Assembly: GCF_900091495.1 (NCBI RefSeq)
Contig: NZ_LT607413.1
Coordinates: forward strand, 186,001-250,000
Direction: 5' to 3'
Length of the DNA stretch: 64,000 nt
DNA from: Micromonospora echinospora
GTDB taxonomy: Bacteria > Actinomycetota > Actinomycetes > Mycobacteriales > Micromonosporaceae
Positions 17,171 through 24,921 of this stretch are shown in pieces (the stretch's first letter is position 1; each line of letters begins with the position of its first letter). The notes below the pieces were generated by a model. That model was given only the letters and a program-made list of their open reading frames with translations. It did no database searches and was not told where the DNA came from. The translations under genes were made by a program, and so were the position numbers.

Positions 17171-18754
17171 TCAGGAGGCGGCGGAGTGGGCGTGCCGGGC
17201 GGCGCGTTCGGCCAGCCACAGCCAGCGGCGCTGCACGTCCCCGGCGGTGGCCGCGACCATGGCCAGGGCGTCCGACCGGACGGCGTCGAGCGCCTCCGCC
17301 GTGGCGGCGGCGTCGTCCAGCACGGCCGCGCCGTCGGCGAACGCCTGCGCCTCCGCCGGGCCGCCGAAGCGGGGGGCGACGTCGTCGCGCCAGAAGTCGG
17401 CCCAGGCCAGCTCCGGGTTCCAGGTGAACCGGGCGTACGCCAGGTAGCTGACCTCGTTCGTCGGGTGGTACGCCGACGGCTCGGCGAAGATGGTCAGCCC
17501 GCGCAGTCCGGCCGCCCCGGAGCGGGTGGCCATGTCGGCGTACATCTCCGGCACCCAGGAGTGCCGCTGCCGGTTCCACTGCGAGCCGGCGTGGGTGCGC
17601 AGCACGTTGGTGGTGTGCGGGAGCCGTTCGACGTGGTCGGCGGTGAGCCGGTCCCGGTTGTCGTACCAGAAGCCCCGGTTCACGCAGTACTGGTACGCCA
17701 CGTCGTCGGGCAGGTCCGCGAGGGGCTTCTGCGCGTCCAGGTCGAAGATGTTGTCCCAGTAGACCTCGACCAGGTGCCGCAGCGGGACCCCGGCCGGGCC
17801 GGTCCGCCGGGCGGTGTCCAGCAGGGTCGGGTACACCGACCGCATCGCCTCGTACGACCACGAGGTGCGTTCCCCGCCGGTGCGGGCGGCGCACCGGGCG
17901 CAGGCGCAGCTGCCGTAGTCACCGGTCTCGAAGTTGATCCCGCCCACCGGCAGGGTGTCCAGCAGCCAGTCCACGGCGTCGCGGTGCCAGGCCAGGTTGT
18001 CCGGCTGGGACGGGCAGGCGGCCATCATGTACTCGCTGGCCGGGAAGTGCAGGTCGCCGAACTCGTCAATGTCGAAGCCGACCTTCTTCGGCAGTTCGGC
18101 GGCGAGGTCGGGGCGCTGGCGCAGCCAGGTGGCGAGGTTGTAGCGGTGCCGGCCGTCGAAGTAGATGCCGCCGTAGGCGTTGATCCCGATGCCGGCGACG
18201 ATCCGCACACCGCGCTCGTTGGCGTACTCGCACAGCTCACGGGCCGCCTCGACGCCGCCGTGGGCGTCGCGCAGCAGCCCGTACACGACGATGCCGCCGA
18301 TCCGCTCCCGGCTACAGAAGTCGACCAGCCGCCGGTAGTCCGCGCCGAACGCCTCGGCCGACTTGGCGTACGGGTTGAGCGCGCCGATCTCCTGCTGGCC
18401 GAGCTGGCGCAGGTCCCAGTTGGTGGAGTGGTCCCAGGTCCACAGGGTGCGCAGCGGCAGGCCCGGCGCCCCGGTCCGCACGCCCACCGGCAGGCCGGCC
18501 GGGGTGGCGGAGTCGGCCAGTTCCCGGGCGGCGTACACCAGCCCGGCGAAGGGGTCGCCGCTGACCCGGATCTCCCCGGTCTCGGGCACCTCGATCCGGT
18601 AGCCGCCCTCGGGTAGGGCCGGGTCGGCGGTGAACCGGACCGACACCCCCTCGGACGCCCGGCCCAGGGCCTCCTCCACCAGCCGGGCGGCGTACGGCGC
18701 GGACTCGGCGCCGTGCACCCGGACCCCGGCGATCCGGCGGTACTGCGACATCAT
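17171..18754 (-). CDS. GH67/DUF4838-like glycoside hydrolase-type protein
   Basis: 527 residues. The first 90 look like the GH20b/GH67-type N-terminal domain (GYRIEVPETGEIRVSG, GLVYAARELAD). A TIM-barrel-like region follows, with WTWDHSTNWD, RIGGIVVYGLL, INAYGGIYF and ETGDYGSCACARC; the Cys-x-Cys-x-x-Cys recalls DUF4838 proteins, where a cysteine cluster sits in the catalytic face. There is no signal peptide, so it acts inside the cell, probably on an imported oligosaccharide or glycoside. The exact family and catalytic acids are not certain. It is the last gene of a minus-strand run, with ATGA overlap to the YciI gene. Confidence 0.6.
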   Translation of the reverse strand: MMSQYRRIAGVRVHGAESAPYAARLVEEALGRASEGVSVRFTADPALPEGGYRIEVPETGEIRVSGDPFAGLVYAARELADSATPAGLPVGVRTGAPGLPLRTLWTWDHSTNWDLRQLGQQEIGALNPYAKSAEAFGADYRRLVDFCSRERIGGIVVYGLLRDAHGGVEAARELCEYANERGVRIVAGIGINAYGGIYFDGRHRYNLATWLRQRPDLAAELPKKVGFDIDEFGDLHFPASEYMMAACPSQPDNLAWHRDAVDWLLDTLPVGGINFETGDYGSCACARCAARTGGERTSWSYEAMRSVYPTLLDTARRTGPAGVPLRHLVEVYWDNIFDLDAQKPLADLPDDVAYQYCVNRGFWYDNRDRLTADHVERLPHTTNVLRTHAGSQWNRQRHSWVPEMYADMATRSGAAGLRGLTIFAEPSAYHPTNEVSYLAYARFTWNPELAWADFWRDDVAPRFGGPAEAQAFADGAAVLDDAAATAEALDAVRSDALAMVAATAGDVQRRWLWLAERAARHAHSAAS

Positions 18755-19050
18755 GACCTCCCGAGGGACTGCGGGGTGGCGGCGAGGTACTCGACCACCT
18801 CGATGGCCGTCCAGACCCCGTGCTGCCAGTACGGATCGTGTTCACAGCGGGCCCGTGCCGCGTCGGCGTCGGCAGCCCGCAGGACGAGGACGGAGGCGGC
18901 CAGGTCGGCCCGCGCCCCGGCGACCAGGGCGGTGCCGTCGGCCAGCAGAGACGCCACGTGGGCGAGGTGGGCGGCGCGGTACGGCTCCCGCCGGGTGCCG
19001 GCGTCGGCGGCGAAGGTGGCGGTGACCAGGTAGGTGGGCTCGAACCTCAC
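18751..19050 (-). CDS. YciI-family (dimeric alpha/beta barrel) protein
   Basis: 99 residues. The order YLVTATF, HLAHVASLLADGTALVAGA, ASVLVLRAADADAARARCEHDPYW fits the YCII/ferredoxin-like fold, related to muconolactone isomerase. Some members are lyases or hydrolases on chlorinated or lactone substrates; the role here is unknown. Both ends overlap neighbours (GTGA with the regulator, ATGA with the hydrolase), so it is part of one tightly coupled operon. Confidence 0.75.
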   Translation of the reverse strand: MRFEPTYLVTATFAADAGTRREPYRAAHLAHVASLLADGTALVAGARADLAASVLVLRAADADAARARCEHDPYWQHGVWTAIEVVEYLAATPQSLGRS

Positions 19051-20369
19051 GTGCCACCGCCGATCGCCTCGCCGAGGCGCTGCATGGCCACCCGGTAGAC
19101 GGTCTGCGGCCGGCCCGCGCCGGTGCTGACGTGCAGCCCGACCTCCTCGGCGAAGCCCGCCGCCCGCAGCGCCTTGAGCAGCCGGCGCGCGGAGCGGGCC
19201 TCCACCCCGTACGCGTCGGCGAGCCCGCGCGCGGTCACCTGGTTCGGGTCCATCTGGTGCAGCGCCTCCAGCAGCCGGCGGGTGGAGAGCGGCCCCAGCC
19301 GGAGCTGTTCGGAGACCCGCAGGACGCCCGGCGCGGTCTCCCGGAGCCGCTGCTTGACCGGGCTCTCCCGGCTGGAGTAGATCTCCCCGTCCGGGAAGAC
19401 CACGTGGGTGTCGCCGCTGCCCCGGCCGAGCGCCAGCGCCTTGCGGGCGTTGTCCTCGGCGGCGGCGATGGTGGTGCCGGCCCCGAAGCCGACGGTGTGC
19501 TCGACGTCGACGCCGCGCAGGGTGAGCAGGGAGGCGTGCCCGGCCCGGTACCGGGCGATGGCGCTCTCCACGGTGCCCCGGGTGGTGGTGATGAGCATCG
19601 TCCGGTCGTCGATCGTGCCCAGCCGGCCGCGCATCCGCTCGGCGTGCTCCAGCAGGGCCTCGCGCAGCCGCAGTCGGGCCCGTTCCGCCTGGTACTGGTC
19701 GCCCTGACGGCCGGCCGGCTCGGCCAGCTCGATCATCATCACCGCGATCTGGGTGCCCCGGGACTGGCGTACCTCGGCGGCGAGCCAGGCCCGGCGCAGC
19801 GCGTCCCGGACCGAGGCGCGGGTGTGCTCGACGCGCCAGACCGGCACCCCGGCGTCCCGCAGGTCCCGGTGCACCGCCCCGAGGCAGGTCAGGCAGGCCT
19901 CGACCGCGCCCGAGGCGTACCGCTCCCGGTGGTACGCGGTGATCTCGTCGAGGCCGGAGAAGAGCAGGCCGGAGGAGTCGGCGATAGGCAGGATCTCGGT
20001 CGGCGGGGCCTGCTCGATGTCGTGGTACGTCTCCCGGACGACGTCGGCCTCGATGGTGTCCACACTCACCCGGGGCAGCCGCCCGCCGTTGGCCAGCAGC
20101 ATCCGGGACAGCGTCCGGTAGAGGTCGATGCCGGCGTGCGGCACGAAGTCGATCTCGGCGCGCAGCCCACCGGTCGCGGCGGCGAACGCGTACGGGATGC
20201 GCCCGGTGAAGAGCATCACCTGGCACAGCTCGTCGAGTTCCCGGGCCAGCTCGGGAGCCTGTTCCGGCCGGGTGTAGGCGCGTACGGTGAGGTCGGCGGC
20301 GCGCTGTTCGCCCTCGGCGACCTCCTGTACGAGCCGGATCGAGTCCTCCGGACCGATGATGCCGATCAT
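19047..20369 (-). CDS. Three-part transcriptional regulator (sensor, GGDEF-like domain, winged helix)
   Basis: 440 residues. The N terminus MIGIIGPEDSIRLVQEVAE with the long following region looks like a ligand-binding or sensory domain. The middle (about 240-330) resembles a degenerate GGDEF or nucleotide-cyclase-like fold, with VDVEHTVGFGAGTTIAAAEDNARKAL. The C terminus (about 370-440) is a winged helix: NQVTARGLADAYGVEARSARRLLKAL, then AGRPQTVYRV. ATG 20369 with GGAGGC upstream is chosen. It lies inside the sugar operon and is its likely local regulator. I know similar proteins only as uncharacterised regulators. Confidence 0.6.
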   Translation of the reverse strand: MIGIIGPEDSIRLVQEVAEGEQRAADLTVRAYTRPEQAPELARELDELCQVMLFTGRIPYAFAAATGGLRAEIDFVPHAGIDLYRTLSRMLLANGGRLPRVSVDTIEADVVRETYHDIEQAPPTEILPIADSSGLLFSGLDEITAYHRERYASGAVEACLTCLGAVHRDLRDAGVPVWRVEHTRASVRDALRRAWLAAEVRQSRGTQIAVMMIELAEPAGRQGDQYQAERARLRLREALLEHAERMRGRLGTIDDRTMLITTTRGTVESAIARYRAGHASLLTLRGVDVEHTVGFGAGTTIAAAEDNARKALALGRGSGDTHVVFPDGEIYSSRESPVKQRLRETAPGVLRVSEQLRLGPLSTRRLLEALHQMDPNQVTARGLADAYGVEARSARRLLKALRAAGFAEEVGLHVSTGAGRPQTVYRVAMQRLGEAIGGGT

Positions 20370-20409
20370 CGTGTTGCCTCCACGTCGTCGCCGCCCTCGG
20401 GTGGGGTGC

Positions 20410-21243
20410 TCAGCCGCTGTGCACGGTGCCGACGACACCGTCGCTGGCCGGCGACGCCAGCAGCACCAGTGCCGACGCCACGTCCTCCGGGCGACCCAGC
20501 GCGGCCTCGATCGCCGCGACCCGGCCCCCGTCGGTGCCGTTGGCCCGCGCCTCGTCCAGCGACCGCCGCATCAGCGGCGTGTCGATGTCGCCGGGACAGA
20601 GCGTGTGCACCCGGATCCCCTGCGGACGTAGCTGCCGGTCGAGGGTGAGCGCCAGCCCGTGCAACCCTCCCTTACTCGCGCCGTAGGGTACCGAGCCCGA
20701 GCCGGTGAGCACGCCGGCCTTCGATCCGACCAGCACCAGCACGCCGCTGCCGGGGGTGAGGTGCCGGGTGGCGTGCTTGGCGACCAGGAACGGCCCGGTC
20801 AGGTTGACCGCGATCACCCGCGCCCACAGCTCGACCGGGACGTCCCGCACGTCCAGCCCCTGGCCGCGCATCACCCCGGCCACGTGCAGCACGGCGTCGA
20901 TACCGCCCAGTTCGGCGGCCACGTCGTCGAGGGCGGTGGCGACCTCGTCCTCGACGGTCACGTCCACCCGGCGGGCACAGGCGGTCGCCCCGGCGCGGCG
21001 GGCCTCGTCGGCGGCGGCGATCGCGCCGTCGCCGTCGGCGTCCAGGACGGCGACCGCCGCGCCCGCGTCGGCGGCGGCCCGTACGGTCGCCAGGCCGATG
21101 CCGGAGGCTCCACCGACCACGACCACCCGCCGGCCGGCCAGCAGACCGGCCGACGGGGTGGAGTTGGCCGACGAATCCGGACCGGCCGACGGGGTGTGGT
21201 CGACCGACGGGTCCGGACCGGCCGAGGGGGTGGGGCTGGTCAT
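20410..21243 (-). CDS. Short-chain dehydrogenase/reductase
   Basis: 277 residues. NAD-binding VVGGASGIGLATV, structural VLHVAGV (variant of NNAG), catalytic Ser in VLVGSKAG and YGASKGG (Tyr-x-x-x-Lys) are complete, followed by the CPGDIDTPL segment. The fold starts only at about residue 38; the first 35 residues are a Ser/Pro/Asp-rich extension coded by a 36-bp tandem repeat. Start ATG 21243 overlaps the E1 beta stop. In this operon it probably oxidises a hydroxyl of a sugar acid, as SDRs do in the diketo deoxysugar pathways; the substrate is inferred. Confidence 0.9.
   Translation of the reverse strand: MTSPTPSAGPDPSVDHTPSAGPDSSANSTPSAGLLAGRRVVVVGGASGIGLATVRAAADAGAAVAVLDADGDGAIAAADEARRAGATACARRVDVTVEDEVATALDDVAAELGGIDAVLHVAGVMRGQGLDVRDVPVELWARVIAVNLTGPFLVAKHATRHLTPGSGVLVLVGSKAGVLTGSGSVPYGASKGGLHGLALTLDRQLRPQGIRVHTLCPGDIDTPLMRRSLDEARANGTDGGRVAAIEAALGRPEDVASALVLLASPASDGVVGTVHSG
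21145..21240. repeat. 36-bp tandem repeat, about 2.7 copies, inside the SDR gene
   Basis: Units 21145-21180 and 21181-21216 differ at only a few bases and a third partial copy runs to 21240. Each starts ACCGGCCGACGGGGTG. On the coding strand each unit gives 12 residues of the type SAGPDxSxxxTP. It forms a flexible N-terminal extension of the dehydrogenase and probably arose by slippage. Confidence 0.85.
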
Positions 21244-22220
21244 CGACCGACCGTCCGCCGCACCGCGGCCACCACGTCGGCCGCCTCGGGCACCACGGCC
21301 TGCTGGAGGGTGGGGGCGGCCGGCATCGGCAGGTCGGGCAGGCCCACCCGGGCCACCGGGGCGCGCAGGTCGGCGAAGCACTCCGCCGCCGCGCGGGCGG
21401 CGATCTCCGCGCCGAACCCGCCGGTCAGGTTCGCCTCGTGGGCCACCACCAGCCGGCCGGTGCGGGCCACCGAGGCGGCCACGGTGTCGAAGTCCAGCGG
21501 GTTGAGCCAGCGCAGGTCGATCACCTCGGCCTCGATGCCCTCCTCGGCGAGGGTGCCGGCCGCCTCCACCGAGGCGGACACCATCCGGGACCAGGTGACC
21601 ACGGTGACGTCGCCGCCGGGGCGGACCACCCGGGCCCCGCCGACCGGCTCGACCGGGGCGTCGGTGCGCACCGGGCCGCGCGTCGGGTAGAGCATCCGGG
21701 CCTCGGCGACCACCACCGGGTCGTCGCTGACCACGGCCGTGCGCAGCATCTGGTACGCGTCGTCCGGCGTGGCCGGCAGCGCGATCCGCAGCCCGGGGGT
21801 GTGCGCGAAGTACGCCTCCGGCGAGTGCGAGTGCTGGGCGCAGGCGCCGGGCGAGTAGCCCTGCTGCATCCGGATCACCAGCGGGGCCTTCCAGCGGCCG
21901 TTGCTGGCGTACCGGATGGTGGAGATCTGGTTGACGAACTGGTCCATCGCCACGAACGAGAAGTCCGCGTACATGATCTCGGCGATCGGCCGCAGGCCGG
22001 TCATCGCCGCCCCCAGCGCCATGCCGAGGAAGCCGGTCTCGGAGATCGGGGTGTCGAAGATCCGCGCGGAGCCGAACCGCTTGTGCAGCCCCTTGGTCGC
22101 GCCGAACGGCCCGCCGGGGAGGGCGACGTCCTCGCCGAAGTAGACGGTGTCCTCCCGGCTGTCCAGCGCCCAGGTGAGCGCGGCGTTGACGGCCTGGATG
22201 TAGCGCAGGGACTCAGACAT
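21240..22220 (-). CDS. TPP-dependent 2-oxoacid/acetoin dehydrogenase E1 component, beta subunit
   Basis: 326 residues, usual length for E1 beta. VYFGEDVALPGGPFGATKGL, TPISETGFLGMALGAAMTGLRP, EIMYADF and QHSHSPEAYFAHTPGL are family motifs; the ISE glutamate activates thiamine diphosphate. It pairs with the alpha subunit whose end overlaps its start by 8 bp. No E2 (lipoyl acyltransferase) or E3 is seen in the window, so it may use a distant E2/E3 or act alone as a decarboxylase or ligase-like enzyme. Confidence 0.92.
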   Translation of the reverse strand: MSESLRYIQAVNAALTWALDSREDTVYFGEDVALPGGPFGATKGLHKRFGSARIFDTPISETGFLGMALGAAMTGLRPIAEIMYADFSFVAMDQFVNQISTIRYASNGRWKAPLVIRMQQGYSPGACAQHSHSPEAYFAHTPGLRIALPATPDDAYQMLRTAVVSDDPVVVAEARMLYPTRGPVRTDAPVEPVGGARVVRPGGDVTVVTWSRMVSASVEAAGTLAEEGIEAEVIDLRWLNPLDFDTVAASVARTGRLVVAHEANLTGGFGAEIAARAAAECFADLRAPVARVGLPDLPMPAAPTLQQAVVPEAADVVAAVRRTVGR

Positions 22221-23148
22221 GGACGTGCTCCTTGACGGTCGCCGGGTCCGGGAACGGCACGGCGCGGGCGGCAGTGACGGCGGCCTCGATCTCGGCGGCC
22301 ACCTCGGCGTCGACGATGTCGAGCCGGGCGGTCAGGTCGGCGTCGGCGGCCTGCCGGATCCGCGCGAGGGGCTCGCGTTCCCGGGCGGCGGCGATCTCGC
22401 CGGCCGGCCGGTAGTGCTGCACGTCGCCGCTGTAGTGGCCGACCAGCCGCTCGGTCATCGCCTCCACGATGGACGGCCCGCCGCCCTCGCGGGCCCGGGT
22501 GACCGCCTCGGCGACCGCCTCGGCGACGGCGTCGCAGTCGTTGCCGTCGACCACCCGGCCGGGCACGCCGTAGGCGGGGGCCCGGTCGGCGAGCTGCCGG
22601 ATCCGCACCATGTCCTCGATCCGGGACATCTCGGAGTAGACGTTGTTCTCGACGACCAGCACCAGCGGCAGGTCGAGCACGGCGGCGAGGTTGATCGCCT
22701 CGTGCACGTTGCCCTGGTTCATCGCGCCGTCGCCGATGCTGACCACGGAGACCGCGCCGCTGCCGGTGCGCTGGGCGGTCAGCGCCGCCCCGGCGGCGAC
22801 CGGCACACCGGCGCCCACGATGGAGTTCTCGCCGATGAACCAACGCCCCGGGTCGGTCAGGTACGGCGAGGCGGCCCGCCCGCCGCACAGCGCCGAGTCA
22901 CGTCCCATCATCTCGGCGAAGAGCCCGACCAGGTCCACGCCCCGGGCGATGGCCCAGCCGTGTCCCCGGTACGTCGCGGTCACGTGGTCGCCGTCGCGCA
23001 GCGCGCGGGCGGCACCGACCGGGATCGCCTCCTGCCCGTTGCACAGGTGGATCGAACCCGGGACCTCACCGGCGTCCTTGAGGGCGGCCAGCCGCTCCTC
23101 GAACCGGCGGATCCGGGCCATCGACCGATAGTCGTCCGGCAGACCCAT
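22213..23148 (-). CDS. TPP-dependent 2-oxoacid/acetoin dehydrogenase E1 component, alpha subunit
   Basis: 311 residues. The thiamine diphosphate motif GDGAMNQGN is at 139-147 with the closing ENN at 167-169. Tyr-Arg-Gly-His-Gly at 60-64 gives the active-site histidine. HLCNGQEAIPVG and MMGR near the active site are those of AcoA/PdhA proteins. ATG 23148 is preceded by GGGGGTG. It is the first gene of the minus-strand run that includes E1 beta, SDR, regulator, YciI and the hydrolase, divergent from the enolase-superfamily dehydratase. Confidence 0.92.
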   Translation of the reverse strand: MGLPDDYRSMARIRRFEERLAALKDAGEVPGSIHLCNGQEAIPVGAARALRDGDHVTATYRGHGWAIARGVDLVGLFAEMMGRDSALCGGRAASPYLTDPGRWFIGENSIVGAGVPVAAGAALTAQRTGSGAVSVVSIGDGAMNQGNVHEAINLAAVLDLPLVLVVENNVYSEMSRIEDMVRIRQLADRAPAYGVPGRVVDGNDCDAVAEAVAEAVTRAREGGGPSIVEAMTERLVGHYSGDVQHYRPAGEIAAAREREPLARIRQAADADLTARLDIVDAEVAAEIEAAVTAARAVPFPDPATVKEHVHV

Positions 23149-23278
23149 CACACCCCCAGTGTTAGTTAGAGCCTTATTCCGGCTCGTTCGCATCGGAGCC
23201 TAGACCAGCGGCGTAAGGCTATGGAAGAGTGCAAGAGCAAGTTTCTGGCCGTTATTGGTCTCTAATTTGGGGGCAGGT
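23149..23278. promoter_or_regulatory. Divergent control region with inverted AGCCTTA sites
   Basis: 130 bases between E1 alpha and the dehydratase. AGCCTTA at 23170-23176 is repeated inverted as TAAGGCT at 23214-23220; both copies continue with a matching CCG two bases further. GAGCC/GGCTC (23169-23173, 23181-23185) forms a smaller palindrome around the first site. These could be operators for the regulator at 19047-20369, but no site has been proven and the promoters could not be fixed. Confidence 0.4.
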
Positions 23279-24409
23279 ATGGAGATCACCGCCGTCGAGT
23301 CGGTGGTGCGGGGCGACGCGCACTTCGTCCAGCTGCGGACGTCGGACGGTCTGGTCGGCGTGGGCCAGTCCGCCTGCTGGGGCTACCCCACCGCCGTGCA
23401 CGCCGTGGTGGAAGCGTTCCGGCCGCACCTGCTCGGCGCGGACCCGAACCGGATCGAGCACCACTGGCACCACCTCTACCGGATGGGTCCGTTCCGGGGC
23501 TCGGTGCTCACCGCCGCCGTCTCCGCGGTGGACATCGCCCTGTGGGACCTGCTCGGCAAGCGACTCGGCGTGCCGGTCTGGCAGTTGCTCGGCGGTCGGG
23601 TACGCGACCGGATCCGGCTGCACCTGCTGCTGCCCGGCACCGGAGCGGAGGCACTGGCCGCGCAGGCGGCGGCGGCCGTGGCCGACGGCTTCACCGCGGT
23701 CAAGTTCGACCCGCTCCCCGCCGACTACGGCGACCTGTCGCTGCACCGGCTGGTCACCGCCACCGAGGCCACCACCGCGGCGGTCCGCGAGACCGTCGGC
23801 CCCGACGTGGACCTGCTGGTCGAGCTGCACCGCAAGCTCACCCCGTTGCAGGCCGAGGCGGTGGTGCCGGCGTTGGCCCGGCACCTGCCGCTGCTGGTCG
23901 AGGACCCGGTGCAGATCGACAGCATCAGCAGCCAGGCCACCGTGGCCCGGCGGGCGCTCGGGGTGCCGATGGCCAACGGGGAACGGCTGCACACCATCTG
24001 GGAGTTCAAGGAGCTGCTCGCCCAGGGCGGCGCCCAGTACGTCCGCCCCGACCTGGGGCTGGCCGGCGGGATCAGCCACGCCCGCAAGATCGCCGCGCTG
24101 GCCGAGGCGTACCACGCCGCCGTGGTCAGCCACAACTGCCTCGGGCCGCTGCTGACCATGGCCTCGGTGCACCTCGACGCGGCCATTCCGAACTTCGTGA
24201 CGCAGGAGTACTCCCCCCTCGACGACCAGCTCGCCGACGGCCCCGCCCGGGCGTGCGTCCGCCGGCAGGGCGGCTGGCTGCCGGTGCCCGAGGAGCCGGG
24301 GCTCGGCGTCACCCTGGACCTGGCCGACGACACCCCGCTGGATCTCACCGGCCGCCCGCTGACCCGCATCCCGCTGCGCGCCGACGGTTCGGTCGCGTAC
24401 GCGGTCTGA
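23279..24409 (+). CDS. Enolase-superfamily sugar-acid dehydratase (mandelate racemase/GalD-like)
   Basis: 376 residues with the capping domain (1-120) and barrel. Metal ligands are readable: Glu182 (VELH), Glu208 (VEDP) and Glu235 (NGER). His184 next to the first ligand and His285 (VSHNCLGP) match the acid/base residues of the galactonate/mannonate dehydratase type; Lys142 is in VKFDP. Such enzymes remove water from an aldonic acid to give a 2-keto-3-deoxy acid. ATG 23279 with a G-rich site is chosen over a start 24 nt upstream. Divergent from the E1/SDR operon. The substrate is probably a hexonate or deoxyhexonate. Confidence 0.88.
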   Translation: MEITAVESVVRGDAHFVQLRTSDGLVGVGQSACWGYPTAVHAVVEAFRPHLLGADPNRIEHHWHHLYRMGPFRGSVLTAAVSAVDIALWDLLGKRLGVPVWQLLGGRVRDRIRLHLLLPGTGAEALAAQAAAAVADGFTAVKFDPLPADYGDLSLHRLVTATEATTAAVRETVGPDVDLLVELHRKLTPLQAEAVVPALARHLPLLVEDPVQIDSISSQATVARRALGVPMANGERLHTIWEFKELLAQGGAQYVRPDLGLAGGISHARKIAALAEAYHAAVVSHNCLGPLLTMASVHLDAAIPNFVTQEYSPLDDQLADGPARACVRRQGGWLPVPEEPGLGVTLDLADDTPLDLTGRPLTRIPLRADGSVAYAV

Positions 24410-24441
24410 CCGCCGGAGCGCGCCGCGCTCCCCGACGACAG

Positions 24442-24479
24442 CGACGTGGCCCGGCGGCAGATCCCGCCGGGCCACGTCG
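24442..24479. terminator. 16-bp hairpin between convergent genes
   Basis: Bases 24442-24457 are fully complementary to 24464-24479 with a 6-nt loop, between the dehydratase (ends 24409) and the mutarotase-like gene (ends 24523). A strong bidirectional terminator candidate. Confidence 0.75.
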
Positions 24480-24522
24480 TCACGCGGCACGCCAGTCCGC
24501 CGGGGCTGGCCGGACCGGCACG

Positions 24523-24921
24523 TCAGTCCGCCGGGGGCCGACCGGCGTGGTGGAAGACCGGGTACGCCCAGAGCGGCTCGCCGTCGGCGTCGGCGATCTC
24601 GGCGAACAGGTGTGCCAGCGACTGGGTCCACCGTCGCTGCACGGCCGACGCACCGGTGACCCGGTCCGCGTACCGGAACCCGTGCCGGGTACGCAGCACA
24701 CAGACGAGCAGCAGCCCGTGCCGGTAGATGTGGTAGTCGTAGATGCCCGCCTCGTCGAGCAGCGCCGACATCTCCGGCCAGATCTCGGCGTGCCGCCGCT
24801 CGTACTCGGCCTCCGCGCCGGGCCGCAGCCGGTACAGGTGACAGACCTGCGCCCCCGGCCCGGCGTCGGCCGGGCCGGGGGTGACCGCAGCCGGGTCCGG
24901 GGTGGCCTCGGCCGGGCTCAC
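24523..24921 (-). CDS. L-rhamnose mutarotase-like protein (DUF718/RhaM)
   Basis: 132 residues. VCHLYRLRPGAEAEYERRHAEIWPEM, then GIYDYHIYRHG and the WAYPVFHHAG end, is the RhaM pattern; in E. coli RhaM a conserved His and Tyr catalyse interconversion of sugar anomers. The first 30 residues (Pro/Ala/Thr-rich) are an extension not needed for the fold. GTG 24921 overlaps the stop of the upstream permease (GTGA). It suggests that a deoxyhexose such as rhamnose or fucose is imported by this operon. Confidence 0.82.
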   Translation of the reverse strand: MSPAEATPDPAAVTPGPADAGPGAQVCHLYRLRPGAEAEYERRHAEIWPEMSALLDEAGIYDYHIYRHGLLLVCVLRTRHGFRYADRVTGASAVQRRWTQSLAHLFAEIADADGEPLWAYPVFHHAGRPPAD

